The notes under the pieces: generated by a model
Told to the model about the DNA's origin: nothing
Databases searched by the model: none
What the model saw: only the letters and a program-made list of their open reading frames with translations
Assembly (NCBI GenBank): GCA_946122785.1
Contig: CAMGYJ010000010.1
Span: forward strand, 8,841,467-8,905,466
Direction: 5' to 3'
DNA length: 64,000 bases
Origin: Linum tenue
Lineage: Eukaryota; Streptophyta; Magnoliopsida; Malpighiales; Linaceae
Shown: positions 12,723 to 24,173 of the stretch, one piece after another
How the letters are laid out: each line of letters opens with the position of its first letter
Position numbering within the stretch: position 1 is the stretch's first letter
Position numbers and translations under genes: made by a program

Positions 12723-15700
12723 TCCCCCTCCACTTGAAAAGGATTTTCCCTCAAATCTAAGTCATCATCAAGGAAAGGAGCTAAGTCAGCAACATTGAAC
12801 GTAGCACTAACACCATACTCGCTCGGCAGATCAATCTTGTAAGCATTGTCATTGATGCGGGTGAGGACTTGAAAGGGACCATCGCCACGAGGCAGCAACT
12901 TAGAACGTCGTTGTTGGGGGAAACGTTCCTTCCTCATGTGAACCCAGACCCAATCTCCTGGCTCGAATCGTTGCGGACGTCGATGCTTGTTCACGTTCTT
13001 CAGAATCTGCTCCGTTCGTCTCTCTATGTTCAGCCGCGCCTTCTCATGTAAACCTCGAACAAATTCTGCTTTCTTCGCTCCATCTAAATTCACACGCTCA
13101 TTGACAGGTAATGGAGACAAATCCAATGGGGTTAAAGGATTAAACCCATACACAATCTCAAATGGTGAAAACTTAGTGGTAGCATGAACAGCCCTATTAT
13201 ATGCAAACTCTACATGAGGTAAGCATTCCTCCCAAGACTTGATGTTACTCTTAATGACAGCCCTAAGCATTGAGACAAAGTCCTATTAACTACTTCAGTT
13301 TGACCATCCGTTTGAGGGTGGCAAGTAGTAGAAAACAACAACTTAGTACCAAGCTTACTCCATAAAGTTTTTCAGAAGTAGCTCAAGAACTTGACATCAC
13401 GATCAGAGACTATAGTACGAGGCATACCATGCAACCTAACAATTTCTCGAAAGAACAGTTCAGCTACGCTAGATGCATCATCAGTTTTGTGACATGGGAT
13501 AAAGTGTGCCATCTTTGAAAATCGATCAACCACGACAAACACAGAATCTCTACCATTCCTAGTCCTAGGTAATCCAAGGACGAAATCCATAGAAATATCA
13601 ATCCAAGGAGCAGTAGGAATAGGGAGAGGAAGATATAACCCGTTTGGCTGAACTTTTGACTTGGCTTGGCGACATTTAAGGCACCGCGCACACACCTTCT
13701 CCACGTCACTCCTCATATGTGGCCAGTAGAAATGTTCCTGGAGACAATCCAAAGTCTTGGATACCCCAAAATGAGCCATAAGGCCTCCACCATGAGCCTC
13801 TCTGACCAACAACTCACGAATTGAAGCATAAGGCACACAAAGTTGGTTGGCGCGAAACAAATAACCATCAGCTCGATAATATTTTCCCTCTCCATGCTTC
13901 TCACAAGCCGCATAGATCTCACCAAAATTAGGGTCATTGACATACAACTCTTTGATATGCTCAAACCCAATGAATCGAGCATCAAGAGATGAAATCAAAG
14001 CATACCTGCGAGAAAGGGCATCCGCAACCACATTCTCCTTACCTTGCTTGTAGAGGATCACGTAGGGGAAGGATTCGATGAACTCTACCCATCGAGCATG
14101 TCGTTTGTTCAGCTTATGTTGTGCCTTCAAGTACTTCAAGGATTCATGATCGGTGTGGATCACGAACTCCTTAGGCCAGAGGTAGTGCTGCCATGTTTCT
14201 AAAGCTCGAACAAGAGCATAAAGCTCTTTGTCATACGTGGGATAGTTCAAGGCAGCCCCACTCAACTTTTCGCTAAATAAAGCGATTGGCCTCTTCTCTT
14301 GCATCAAAACAGCACCTATGCCTATACCAGAGGCATCACACTCGATCTCGAATGTTTTAGAAAAGTCAGGCAACATCAGCAAAGGAGCATGGGTTAGTTT
14401 ATATTTCAAAATCTCGAAAGCTTTCTGTTGACCTTCACCCCATTGAAAGGTCATGTTCTTCTTAATTGTTGCGGTTAAAGGCGCAGCAATGGTGCTGAAA
14501 TCCTTTACAAACCGTCGATAAAACCCTGCAAGACCCTGAAAACTTCGAACCTCATTCACATTAGTTGGGGTGGGCCATGCTTTAATTGCCTCAATCTTTT
14601 CCTCATCCACCTCAATTCCCTTCGAGCTCACCACAAATCCCAGAAACACAAGTCTATCAGTGCAAAACGTGCATTTCTTGAGATTACCATACAATTGCTC
14701 TTTTGGAAGAGCCTCCAAAACAGCTTTAAGGTGATTCACGTGGTCATCTAAGTTCTTGGAATAAATCAGAATATCATCAAAATAGACTACCACGAACTTT
14801 CCAATAAAAGCTCTCAAAACATGGTTCATTAATCTCATGAAGGTGCTAGGTGCGTTAGTTAAACCGAAAGGCATAACCAACCACTCATATAACCCATGTT
14901 TCGTCTTAAAGGCCGTTTTCCATTCATCACCTTCTTTCATTCGAATTTGATGGTATCCAGATTTAAGATCTATTTTAGAAAACACACTAGAACCATGCAA
15001 TTCATCCAACATATCATCCAATCTAGGAATAGGATGTCGATACATTACCGTGATGTTGTTGATGGCCCGACAATCAACGCACACTCGCCAAGTCTGATCC
15101 TTTTTTGGTACAAGGATGACGGGTACAACACAAGGACTTATGCTCTCTCGAACATGGCCCTTCTCCATCAACTCATCTACCTGCCGTTGGAGCTCTTTGG
15201 TTTCCTCCGGGTTGGTTCGATACGCTGGTTTGTTTGGAATTGAAGCACCAGGAACGAAATCGATCTGGTGCTCGATCCCTCGGATGGGCGGGAGCCCTTT
15301 GGGATCTTCCTCAGGGAAGACATCCTCAAACTCCTGCAAAACAAGCTGAACACTGCTAGGCAAAGCCTGAAAGTCGTTAGAGCTAAAAAGTGTCTCCTTG
15401 TAAAGGAGCATGATCATCGACTCCTGGGTGTTCAAAGCTTGCTTAATCTCACTTCCACTCGCAAAGAAATTCTCTCTTCTCACTGGAGCTTCAGTCGTCG
15501 TTCTTTTCTTTTCGAAGTTTGAATTTCTATTTTCCTCTCGTGGCTTACTCACCGGGGTAGGGTCACTCGAATTTTCTCTCTTATCTTCTCTCAACTCGTG
15601 TTTTTGCTCCCTCTCTTGCTCACGGAGTCGTTGCAACTGCACTTGGTCTTCATAGACCTCCTTGGGAGTCATTGGCACCAAGGTATGTGCTCGCCCCTTG

Positions 15701-17313
15701 CAAGACAGAGTGTACTTGTTCGTCTTGCCATCATGTTGGGCAGCTCTGTCAAATTGCCATGGACGTCCCAAGAGTATGTGGGCAGCCTGCATGGGTACCA
15801 CGTCACAGAGTACCTCATCCTTGTATCTCCCAATCTCAAAGCTTAGTAGCACCTGACGTGTCACCTTAATCGCTCCATCCTCGTTCAGCCACTGCAATTT
15901 GTAGGGTCGCGGGTGCTTGATGGTCTTCAAGTCTTGCCTTGCCACCATGTCAGAACTAACAACGTTGGTGCAGCTCCCTCCATCTATAACCATCGAACAC
16001 AGCTTCCCATTAACCAAGCAACAGGTATGGAATAGGTTTTCCCGCTGCTCAATCTCTTCTCTTTGTTGTACGTTCAGAAGTCGCCGGGCTACACAGGTGT
16101 AGTTGCCTTGCATTGGCAATTCCTCATCTTCTTCTTCCTCCTCCTCAGTCTCGACCTCTCCATCTTCTGGCTCGGACTGGTACTCACCATTCTCTAGTAA
16201 AATCATCGTACGCTTGTTCGGACATTGATTTGCCACATGTCCTCGACCTTGGCATCTGTAACACACAATAGAGCTCGAACGTATGTTAGTAGTTGCCTTC
16301 TCTCCAGTATTGGTGGCCATCGGCTTGGGCACTGGCTTAGGATCCTCCTTCTTCACAAATGGGGCTCGTGTTGCACTCGAGGAGGCACTCACGGATGGTG
16401 CAAACCTTCTTGCATAGCCTCCCTTTTGCTGCTTCTCAACCTTAGTAGCCATCTGTACCAAATCCTCAATCTCCACATAATGGTGAATCTCCACGACCTG
16501 CCTTATCTCCCGATTAAGGCCATTGAGAAATCGAGCCATTGTTGCTTCTCTATCTTCATTGACACGAGCTCGAATCATCAATGTCTCCATCTCCTTGAAA
16601 TAATCCTCTACGCTCTTCGCACCCTGTCTCAACAAGTGAAGAGCTTGATGCAGATCTCGTTGATGATGAACGGGCACAAATCTCCTCCTCATGGCTGCCT
16701 TCATTTGATGCCATGTCGTGATGGGCTCTTCTCCGTGCAACCTCCGTTCAGCACCAAACTGGTCCCACCAAATAACGGCATAGTCAGAAAACTCAAGAGC
16801 AGCAATGATTACCTTCTTCCGTTCGGAGTAGTCGTGGCACTCGAACAAGTACTCCATCTTTCTCTCCCAGTCGAGGTAAGCTTCAGGGTCACTTCTCCCT
16901 TGGAATGATGGCACCTTCATCTTCAGTCCCCTCATATCATCATCCCTATACTGGGGATACTCTTCCTCCTCGTAGTACTCTTCATAGTGATGTGGTTCAA
17001 GAGCTCTACGAGCGTGAACTGGGGGTCTTCCTCCTCGACCTCTAACTCCTCGTCCTCGTAGAGGTATGATATTGTTGGGACCCAGAGGTCGGCCTCGCCT
17101 TCCACCCGGTGGTGGTGGTAGTGGAAAATCATCCTCCTCCTCAGGGTGGAGGTTGATAGCTTGGGCCATTTCATCGAGGCGAGCGTTAATCTGATCCTGC
17201 TGACCTTGCATCATCCGGGTAAGGCGTCCCATAAAAGCATCCATGGTAGCTTGTGGAATGCCTTCCAAGTTCTGGACTTCCTGATTGTTGCGAATTTCTC
17301 CTTCTCCTGCCAT
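12365..17313 (-). pseudogene. Ty3/gypsy gag-pol polyprotein gene with two small breaks
   Basis: Starts at ATG 17313 ([11 protein letters not shown]). Residues 160-290 are a retrotransposon Gag core. A CCHC knuckle [15 protein letters not shown] lies near 350, and the protease has [11 protein letters not shown] (D-G-G instead of D-S/T-G). RT has [13 protein letters not shown] and YFDDILIYS, RNase H has [12 protein letters not shown], and integrase has an HHCC finger ending CARCLKCRQ, then DFVLGLP and [15 protein letters not shown] at 13372-13374 replaces the Trp usual here. The same frame then continues for 35 codons ([18 protein letters not shown]), and a 1-bp deletion near 13269 shifts it to the frame starting MLRAVIKSN at 13270. 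The integrase tail (FNVADLAPF, GPITRSQAK) continues into the 3' LTR and stops at 12365. Without the two breaks it would be one long polyprotein. Confidence 0.93.
12723..12733 (-). other. Polypurine tract of the Ty3/gypsy element
   Basis: On the minus strand GTGGAGGGGGA directly abuts the 3' LTR start (TGATGAGG). This is the expected plus-strand priming site of reverse transcription. It lies within the pol reading frame. Confidence 0.85.
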
Positions 17314-17901
17314 TTAGTTCAGATACTCGAAACAAGAAGTTATCCGTCAATACTTAAAGTCTCAGATTAATGGTACAAACAAAGGACCTCACAAGTCACT
17401 CCCTCACGTGTTTGCACTCGGATGAGATCACTCGTTTTCTTACCACTCGTGTTTCACTCAACAGAATTGGCTTTTACCCGATATTGAACTCACGAAGCCT
17501 CTTTCCACTCGCTCTCAGAAACCCTAGATGAGCTTCTTAGTCAACAAGTAGAACAAGCAATAAACAGTAGCTCGAGTCAAAAAAAATCTCAAGAACCCAA
17601 CTAACACAATCAAGACTCGACCAAGAATGCACAAAACTTGATAAAGACACAAACTTGCGTGATCTGGCCTCTGTTCCTGTCTTTTCTGAGCTGTTCTTTC
17701 TGATTTTTAAGCTCATTTAGTTTTTTTTTTTTTTTGTATTTTCTAGAACGACTTTTTCCAACAGATGCATGTTACAATCAAGAATGAGATTAAATAATCA
17801 AGAAACAAAAATAACCTTTCTTGGCGACGTTTAAGAACACAAAACCTGTTTGGTTGATTTTCGCATAAGAAAGGAGGGATACGTATGCCACTGTGTTTGA
17901 A

Positions 17902-17918
17902 CCGGAGCTCTGATACCA
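17902..17918 (-). other. Primer-binding site, initiator tRNA-Met type
   Basis: Minus strand TGGTATCAGAGCTCCGG begins two bases inside the 5' LTR. TGGTATCAGAGC is the standard complement of the 3' end of plant initiator tRNA-Met and primes minus-strand DNA synthesis. Confidence 0.93.
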
Positions 17919-17920
17919 CC

Positions 17921-18701
17921 TGATATAAGCCGAGGCTCTAACTCCTGGACTTAAACAATCAGAATACGCAGCAAAGATCGATTAGCAAAACAAAGAGCAA
18001 AAGGGGCGGAAAATAACTCAAACCAAAGCCACAATTGGGCAGAGGGCCAAGTATACGAAGTGACTCCACAACTAGGGTGATGAGCTAGTTGATAACGTCG
18101 GTTTCTTCTAGACGGCTCGATTCCACGAACGGACTAAGAAGGATAAAAGAGTTTCAAGAATGAAATCTCAAATAAGGGTTTTTCATTGATCAAAGGTTGC
18201 TTTGCCCGTAGGCATAACATCCTCTATTTATAGAGGTTACAAATTAAGAAGGAAACTAATAAGAGTTAAAGAAGGAAACAAATATTCAAAAGATTCTAAC
18301 ATATTGTTTTTAATGCTAATGGAAGATTCTTAGCCACTAATTATTCCCTTTCCATGTTTGGCCAACTTGGGCATAAAGAATGTCCTTCTTTCTCCCCATT
18401 CCTTTGCCTTTCCATGTTTGGCCAACTTGGGCATCAAGAATGTCCTTCTTTCTCCCCTTTCCTTTGCCTTTCCATATGTGGCCAACTTGGGCATCAAGAA
18501 TGTCCTTCTTTCTCATCTTGGACGTGGATGACATTGACCTCCTGGCCCATGAACGAATTCGACTCCAAAGATGGAAAATGCTCTGCCAAATAAGCTTGAA
18601 GTCGACCTTTGAATGCCTTGGCTTGACTTCTAGTGATTGGACCACGTTCCTCTTGCACCAAAGTTGGACTTGTGATCGCCTTGGTGTTGATGTCCTCATC
18701 A
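17921..18701 (-). repeat. 5' LTR of the Ty3/gypsy element
   Basis: 781 bp and nearly identical to 11949-12722. It should drive transcription of the element leftwards from the minus-strand CTATAAATAG near 18230. All three units of about 60 bp are complete here. In this copy the frame that corresponds to the pol tail would stop right after EKEGHS. Confidence 0.95.
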
Positions 18702-19440
18702 GATAGACTTGCTCTGCCAACAACATCAAATTGTTCTGGAAGTAAGGATCATACTTCATCACACTTTCGAATATACAAAGAAACAAATGTTTTTGCGTTC
18801 GAAATCTACGCCGAAACATATCATCAGCGTATGTGGGAGTCTCAGAGAAGTAGTCTTGGTATAGACGCTGATGTGCATCTTCACGACCCCTCTCAATGTA
18901 TCTCCTTGGACGTCTTGAAGACGAGGCTTCATCTTCTATTTGTTGCCTTTTGATTTATTTTTGCATAAGTTTGAAGTATGAATCATTTGTTGCCCACTGG
19001 ACAATGATTTCCTCAAATGGATTCTCTGAACTGAAGAAGATGACGATGAAGATGAATTCATCTCCGAATGAGTTATCTTTTGAGAATGGTGAGAAGAATG
19101 AACCTATAATGCTGAATATATGGGTACAATTTATTGATGAAAAGTGCAGCTTTATTATTTCTTACTTTTATCATTATTTTAAAGTGATAAAATGGGTGTC
19201 TCTATACACTACTTCTGACAAAGTTAATAGCATGCTACATAATGGAGATAAAGTGATAAAGGAAAAGACTTGTCTTTTATGCCTACTCCTGCAAAGCCAC
19301 AAAGAATGACAATAATACACGTTACTAGCCTATTCAACGGTCAAGGGTATTCAATGAATTTGCAGAGTGTCCTGATAATGAAGTGACAATTCTATGACAT
19401 TGGGTGGTAAAAAAATGTTAAATTATTTTGCTGGCAGGGA

Positions 19441-19546
19441 AGTGACAATTCACTACTCAAACCAACGGTTCAAAAATGATCAATTAGTAGGTACTTGACA
19501 ATTCAGTACTCAAACCAACGGTTCAAAAATGATCAATTATTTTGCT
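19441..19546. repeat. 53-bp tandem duplication in the Harbinger inter-gene region
   Basis: The words GACAATTCA, ACTCAAACCAACGG and TTCAAAAATGATCAATTA recur at 19444 and 19497. A further partial copy of GGGAAGTGACAATTCACTAC follows near 19550. The repeats lie between the two divergent Harbinger genes, where a shared promoter would be expected; the role is unknown. Confidence 0.8.
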
Positions 19547-19839
19547 GACAGGGAAGTGACAATTCACTACTCAATTATTTTGGTGAGTGAGCTAGCAAGG
19601 AAGTGATAGCATTGTTCTTTTTAGATTTATTTTATTTATCTATATATAGTGTGGAGTCATGAACAAATAGGTAATGCTCTCAACCTATTACACATTACTA
19701 GTCGTTTCTTTATTCTCCTCTTCTTTCAAACTTTTCATTGTTTGGGAAGAAATTGATTCATCACGTCCATCGTACAATCCATTTTTTCCCTTCTCAAAAG
19801 GTTCGTCTAATGTTCTAAGTAATTAGAGTCAAGACCACA

Positions 19840-20959
19840 ATCTCCTGATAACCCTTTTTCTATCCCTTATGTGAATTCTCCTTATTTTTCAAGTCAAGGA
19901 AATTTTCATATGCCCATGTATCCAAATTCCAGCCATCCATATTTTAGACAAAATTACCTACAAATGTCAATATCAAATAATTCCTCTCAACAATCACCAT
20001 ATGAGGCTCCAATTCCTTAAACCATTCCTACTGAGTTTCAAACTCCTCAATATCCAGCATATTGCAGTCAAGGCCAACAAGTTTGACACAAAGAAAGCAA
20101 GAAAGAAAGAGTTCGTTGGACTACTGAAGATGACACTTTGGTATGTAGTGTGTGGCTCAACATCATCAAAGATGGAGAAATTGGCATAAATCAAAAGAAC
20201 AACAACAACTTCTGGAATCGCATTCGGGAATACTATGACACCTATCGTAAGACCTCCCAAGGCCGAAGGAATAAGCTAATTCTGATGAATCGTTGGACTA
20301 GATTAAACCGTTCAGTGTCAAAGTTCGTCGGTTATTATGCACAAGTTCAACATCGAAGGGAAAGCGGGATAAACGAGGTAGACAAAATGAACAACGCAAA
20401 GGCGTATATTGTGCATTAGAAGGTAATGATTTCAATTTTATGCATGCTTGGGATGTGTTAAAGGATGAGGAGAAATGGTCTAGCCAAATTGACAAAGAAA
20501 AAAAATTTGGTCTCGAGGAAGATAGAGGATCAAAGAGAACTAAGAATACTACATCTGGCGAATACAACTCTTCATCTTCAAATGCAAGCATGCCACCCAC
20601 TAAAGACCCATAAGCTGTTTCTCATTCTTGTCCACTAGGAAGGAAAGCTTCAAACGATAAAGGGGAAAAAAATATTTTTTTCTTCTGAGTTAGTAGAAAG
20701 CCTTGAGCTAGCACCACATCAATTTAACCTCGAAATGGAAAAGGTTGAGGAATTAAAAAAATACAATATGGCTATGGAGACAAAGATAAAGTTACAGGAG
20801 GAACGACATAGAAAAAGGGAAGAACGAGAGAGGAAGCAAGAAAAACATGCCAGATATATGTTAGCAAACAAATTGATGGAGATGGATCCAACAGCAATGA
20901 CGGAAGAGCAAAAAATGTCATATTCTCTGCAAATGCAGAAGTATTTGGGTAAAAACTGA
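19840..20959 (+). pseudogene. Harbinger ORF1, Myb/SANT-like accessory protein
   Basis: A low-complexity Asn/Ser/Pro/Gln-rich leader (about 19855-20030) is followed by RVRWTTEDDTLVCSVWLN, then NNNNFWNRIREYYDTY and NRWTRLNRSVSKFVGYYAQV, which is the Myb/SANT-like domain of plant Harbinger ORF1 (NAM-associated family). A coiled, charged C-terminus (RKREERERKQEKHARY) ends KYLGKN at 20959. In-frame stops near 20017, 20080 and 20417 and probable indels break it. In PIF/Pong elements this protein binds near the element ends and recruits the transposase. It is divergent from the transposase gene. Confidence 0.82.
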
Positions 20960-22600
20960 AGTCAAACTTGTTTGTAATAATTTGATTATTTTCTAATCCT
21001 ATGTATGATTTTAATTAAGTTCTTGAATAATTTTGTGGGTGTGTACTTTGCATAAATTTGTTTGCTTTTTTGATGCAATATGAATGGTGTATACATTTAG
21101 TGTGATTTCTTTCTAGTTTTGTACATGGATATTCAATCATTAACTATATTTCTTTGTATTAAGTTTTCGTATTCAATATAATTAACATATAATATATGAT
21201 TTTTAATTTATTAACAACTTTAAATAAATAAAAAAAATCATAAGCACAAGACCTATTAAGTTTTATAATTTATGTTTACAAAGTGGGTAGAAAAGAAAGA
21301 AAGAATTTGAGTGCATAATGTCTGGGTTCGAATTGCCTATGTGGCATTGCAAGAAGAGATTGCTTATTTAGCAATCTTGCTAAATAAGAAAGAAGTCTCA
21401 CAATCTTGCAATTGTTTAAAGTTATTGCCACATGGGATTCCACCCAATAAGCAATTGCAATAAGCAATGGGATGAAGATGCTCTAACGGTGAAACAATTC
21501 ATAAAGTTAATGACGAATAAGAAAGAAAGGTAATTCGGGTAGCAAACGTGAAACATTTTTGTAATTTAAGTGACCAAACATGTAATTTAATCATTACAGT
21601 AATAATTAATTTTGCGTATTTTTTGAAATCTCCAATATCCTAATATACATTATGTTCAAAATTCTGAGGACCTTGTATATTGTTGATCGACTCTCTCACT
21701 TTTGGCCCTTAGTACCTCATACATCCATGAACTGCGTACGAGGAATGAGAAGTACGTTGATTGAACCCCTCGTAACTAGCGCTAGAAGTTTCGATACGAT
21801 ATCTGGGTTATACTGAATACCGTATCAAATTATCACTATTTGGTATTACCGAATATTGACTTATTTTTTAGGGATTGGATTGGAATTCATTTTGGAGTGG
21901 TATTCGGGATTACGGGATTGGGATCGGTATATACCAAAAAATACCGAAAATTAAAAATTAATAAAATATAACACACAACCTTTGGTCTTTCCTCACTCTT
22001 TCATAACTTAGAAGCCCCCATCATAACTTAGAAGCCCCCATCCAACTCAATTTTGACTTTCCACTTTAAGTGACTCTAGTCTCTCACCTAATCTCTTGTT
22101 ATTTTCATAACACCAAAAATCAAACACTAGTATTAGTCGTCTTTCATCCTCCAATTCGTCAAATTAAAGATTACCGATGACAAGAATTTGAGATGTCACC
22201 GCTCCTCCATTATCCTTGTTCATATCCTAACTCTTAGCAAACTCAAGACTCTTTGCTTAGTCTCTTTGTTATAAATTAAACAATCAAATCTAATTTATAT
22301 ATTTAATTATTATTTATAAAGATAATTAATTTCATATTTCGATAATACCGATTGGGATACCGAAATATTTAGGGATTGGGATTGGGATACCAAAATTATT
22401 TAGGGATTGAGGATTGATTTTGGGGTGTAATTCGATATTCAATATTTCTATATTTGGTACTGAGATACCGATACCATATCGATTTCCACCCCTCGTAACC
22501 ACATGTTACAATTGGGCTTGTAGCTGCCTGCACTGCTACACGGGCGTCGGGGTCAGTTGGTTGGGTCATTTTACCCATTCAACAAAAAAAAAATTTGCAC
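20960..22600. other. AT-rich interval; possible non-autonomous DNA element
   Basis: No gene is supported. A 12-bp direct repeat ACCCCTCGTAAC occurs at 21765-21776 and 22488-22499. The DNA between begins with TTTCGATACGATATC and ends with the roughly inverted GATACCATATCGATTTCC. The interior is rich in GGGATTGGGAT and ATACCGAA words. This suggests an element of about 0.7 kb, perhaps hAT-like. Within it a 22-bp unit (CATAACTTAGAAGCCCC) is tandemly duplicated at about 22001-22042. Confidence 0.45.
21361..21389. repeat. Perfect hairpin near the right Harbinger end
   Basis: CTTATTTAGCAA and TTGCTAAATAAG form perfect 12-bp arms around TC. Related AATAAGCAATTGCAATAAGC words follow at 21448-21470. 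Just after them GGATGAAGATGCTC followed by TAA (about 21471-21487) has the form of a Harbinger terminus with its TAA target site. The matching left end was not found, so the boundary is tentative. Confidence 0.5.
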
Positions 22601-22611
22601 TAGAACCATTC

Positions 22612-23704
22612 CTTTTTTTTTTTTTACAAAAGATAATCATGTATTGATTAACAAAGATAGTTACATCCTGGAATTCAGCCAGACCTGAAAATTAAAGAAA
22701 CGACTCGTAGTCGAGTACAAAGACAGGCCTTTCTAGCCACCAAATGAGCTACCCTATTGCGACTCCGACCTACAGATCGTATACTGAACCCTGCATGCAG
22801 TGCAAAACTTCGAACAACTTCTTCTAGAATAATCCCCATTTGGTTGTACCTGGTATCACCTCGCAAAATCTTATCAATCACGACTTGGGCATCACCTTCA
22901 AACCTCATTTCCGAGAATCCCTGGCCCAAGGCCCAGGAAACACCCTCCCGAAGAGCAAGTAATTCTACCACAATGGGATTATCAATGCAAGGGAATTGAA
23001 CTCCTCGCACCGAAAGAACCTCTCGAGTATGGGTCATGATAACCATCCCGCCAGCCGCGTGAGAACCTCTCTTTGAGGCCCCATCCCACATACAAATAGC
23101 CACCGGGGACTCCACCGGGGTAAAAGAATGGGTGGGAGCATTGTAACGCTGGGAATACGGTCCATCGGCAAACTAACTCATTCCTGAACCTGTTGATTAA
23201 ACTGGCGCATCAAGGCGAGTACCCCGAATTGCTTGCCCTCAAAGACAACCCAGTTTCGGGATCGCCAAATCCGCCATAAGATTGCAATCACTGCCTTGAA
23301 CATGGGCGGTTGATGTATCAGAGATAACAGTTTCTTCAGGAAAAGAGGGAAAGTATGCCTAGGCAAGCCTTCCCCAAGGTACTCGAGACCCGACAGTTCC
23401 CAGAGAGCACGAGCGACTGGACAATCCAGAAACAAATGTTCCATTGTCTCCGACTCGGCCCAACACACCGCAAAGCGGGCGAGCATGTTCACATTTTTCT
23501 CAACCAAGGCTTCGGTCGTGGGTAAGATTCTGTTAAAGATTTGCTACACAAAAATTTTCAGTTTCGGAGGAATGTTAGCCTCCTACAACCGGATCCAGCT
23601 ATCCCTATCCATCCAACTAGCAAGCGACCCCATCGCCCCCGCTGTTGATCGAGATTAACCGTAAAGTGATAAGCCGACTTAACAGAGAAGGCCCCATCTG
23701 GCCA
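22612..23704 (-). mobile_element. 5'-truncated LINE (L1-like) with 11-bp target duplication
   Basis: An exact direct repeat TAGAACCATTC lies at 22601-22611 and 23705-23715. A T-run directly inside the left copy is the poly-A tail of this minus-strand insert. Only the last 1.1 kb of ORF2 is present: a zinc-binding RT-associated segment and an RNase H domain. It lies about 470 bp upstream of the VQ gene start and may carry into its promoter region. Confidence 0.93.
22675..23700 (-). pseudogene. LINE ORF2 fragment: zinc-binding and RNase H domains
   Basis: The 5' remnant DGAFSVKSAYHF is followed, after frame changes, by the zinc-binding segment (CWAESETMEHLFLDCPVARALW, 23507-23178). RNase H follows at 23115-22675 with CMWDGAS, VELLALREG, FEGDAQVV and RNRVAHLVARKA, so all acidic active-site positions are visible. 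Two frameshifts and a stop separate the pieces. It has no RT core and cannot move by itself. Confidence 0.88.
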
Positions 23705-23715
23705 TAGAACCATTC

Positions 23716-24173
23716 AACAAATGATTGAATGACACTTTTTTTTCTTCTTTCTTTTTGGTTTGCCGAAGTCCAACTTGCGTGCATTGACTACGACTTGCGT
23801 ACCTACTTGCGCTTTACGATACTTACCTGGCTGTGATCTATTCTCACATCAAATCATGTTCGCCAACAAATCCATTCATCCTCGTTTTAACGGTCAGATT
23901 CGCAGTTGGGACCCTCACATCTCCGACGACGCGTCTCCTTCAAGACTGCAGCTTATTACAAAACGGTCAACTAATTAACTCGAACTTTCAAAACTCTCCT
24001 CGATCACCCTTTCTCTCGCTATAAAAACAACGTATAGCTAGCTCAGCAGTGACCGATCCGCCCAGATTCATTCATTTCCGCCTCTTCTCTCCCGCAGCCA
24101 ATAATCTTATCTCCTTGACTTGTAATCTCGCCTGTCGGTCGTTCGTTCATTCTTGCTTCATCGATCGATTCCA
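23716..24173 (+). promoter_or_regulatory. Promoter and 5' UTR of the VQ gene
   Basis: A TATA box TATAAAAA lies at 24020-24027, about 150 bp before the start codon. The WRKY-binding core TTGAC occurs at several places (about 23785, the reverse GTCAA near 23966, and about 24113), which fits a VQ gene since VQ proteins partner WRKY factors. These short motifs also occur by chance. Confidence 0.5.

Larger units (their letters stand above)
11949..18701 (-). mobile_element. Complete Ty3/gypsy retrotransposon, possibly CRM-like
   Basis: The element is 6753 bp long, with LTRs at 11949-12722 and 17921-18701 and a 5-bp target duplication GATAG (11944-11948 and 18702-18706). LTR ends are TGATATAAG and TCATCA, read on the + strand. 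In element orientation the order is 5' LTR (right), primer site, gag, protease, RT, RNase H, integrase, polypurine tract and 3' LTR (left). By eye the LTRs differ by only two substitutions, two 1-bp indels and one 7-bp deletion, so the insertion is recent. It sits inside a Harbinger transposase. Pol has one nonsense and one frameshift mutation. The pol end running into the LTR, and the lack of an obvious classical chromodomain, recall the CRM clade; this assignment is tentative. Confidence 0.96.
10473..19080 (-). pseudogene. PIF/Harbinger transposase, split by Ty3/gypsy and hAT insertions
   Basis: The N-terminal part lies at about 19080-18702: a Ser-rich start, then NPFEEIIVQW after a frameshift, and MFRRRFRTQKHLFLCIFESV. 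The 6.75-kb Ty3 element interrupts it. From 11948 it resumes with MLAYGVTAG, then RRPNAEDIKKLFHVGQQRGF, GILGSIDCMHWEWTNC (first catalytic Asp) and NDINVLDRSP (second Asp). The hAT MITE at 10967-11364 comes next, and then AFGVLQSRFAIV, HNLIVKDERD and LWNHLRIRDRS; the stop is at 10473-10475. Besides the two insertions there are in-frame stops, a frameshift near 11940 and a 77-bp tandem duplication that shifts the frame. In the family this DDE enzyme cuts and pastes the element with help from a Myb-like partner, here the divergent gene at 19840-20959. Confidence 0.88.

Noticed and set aside
14896..16908. Several + strand open frames of 60-227 codons
   Set aside because: All are antisense to the Ty3 gag-pol, which shows a full set of domains on the minus strand.
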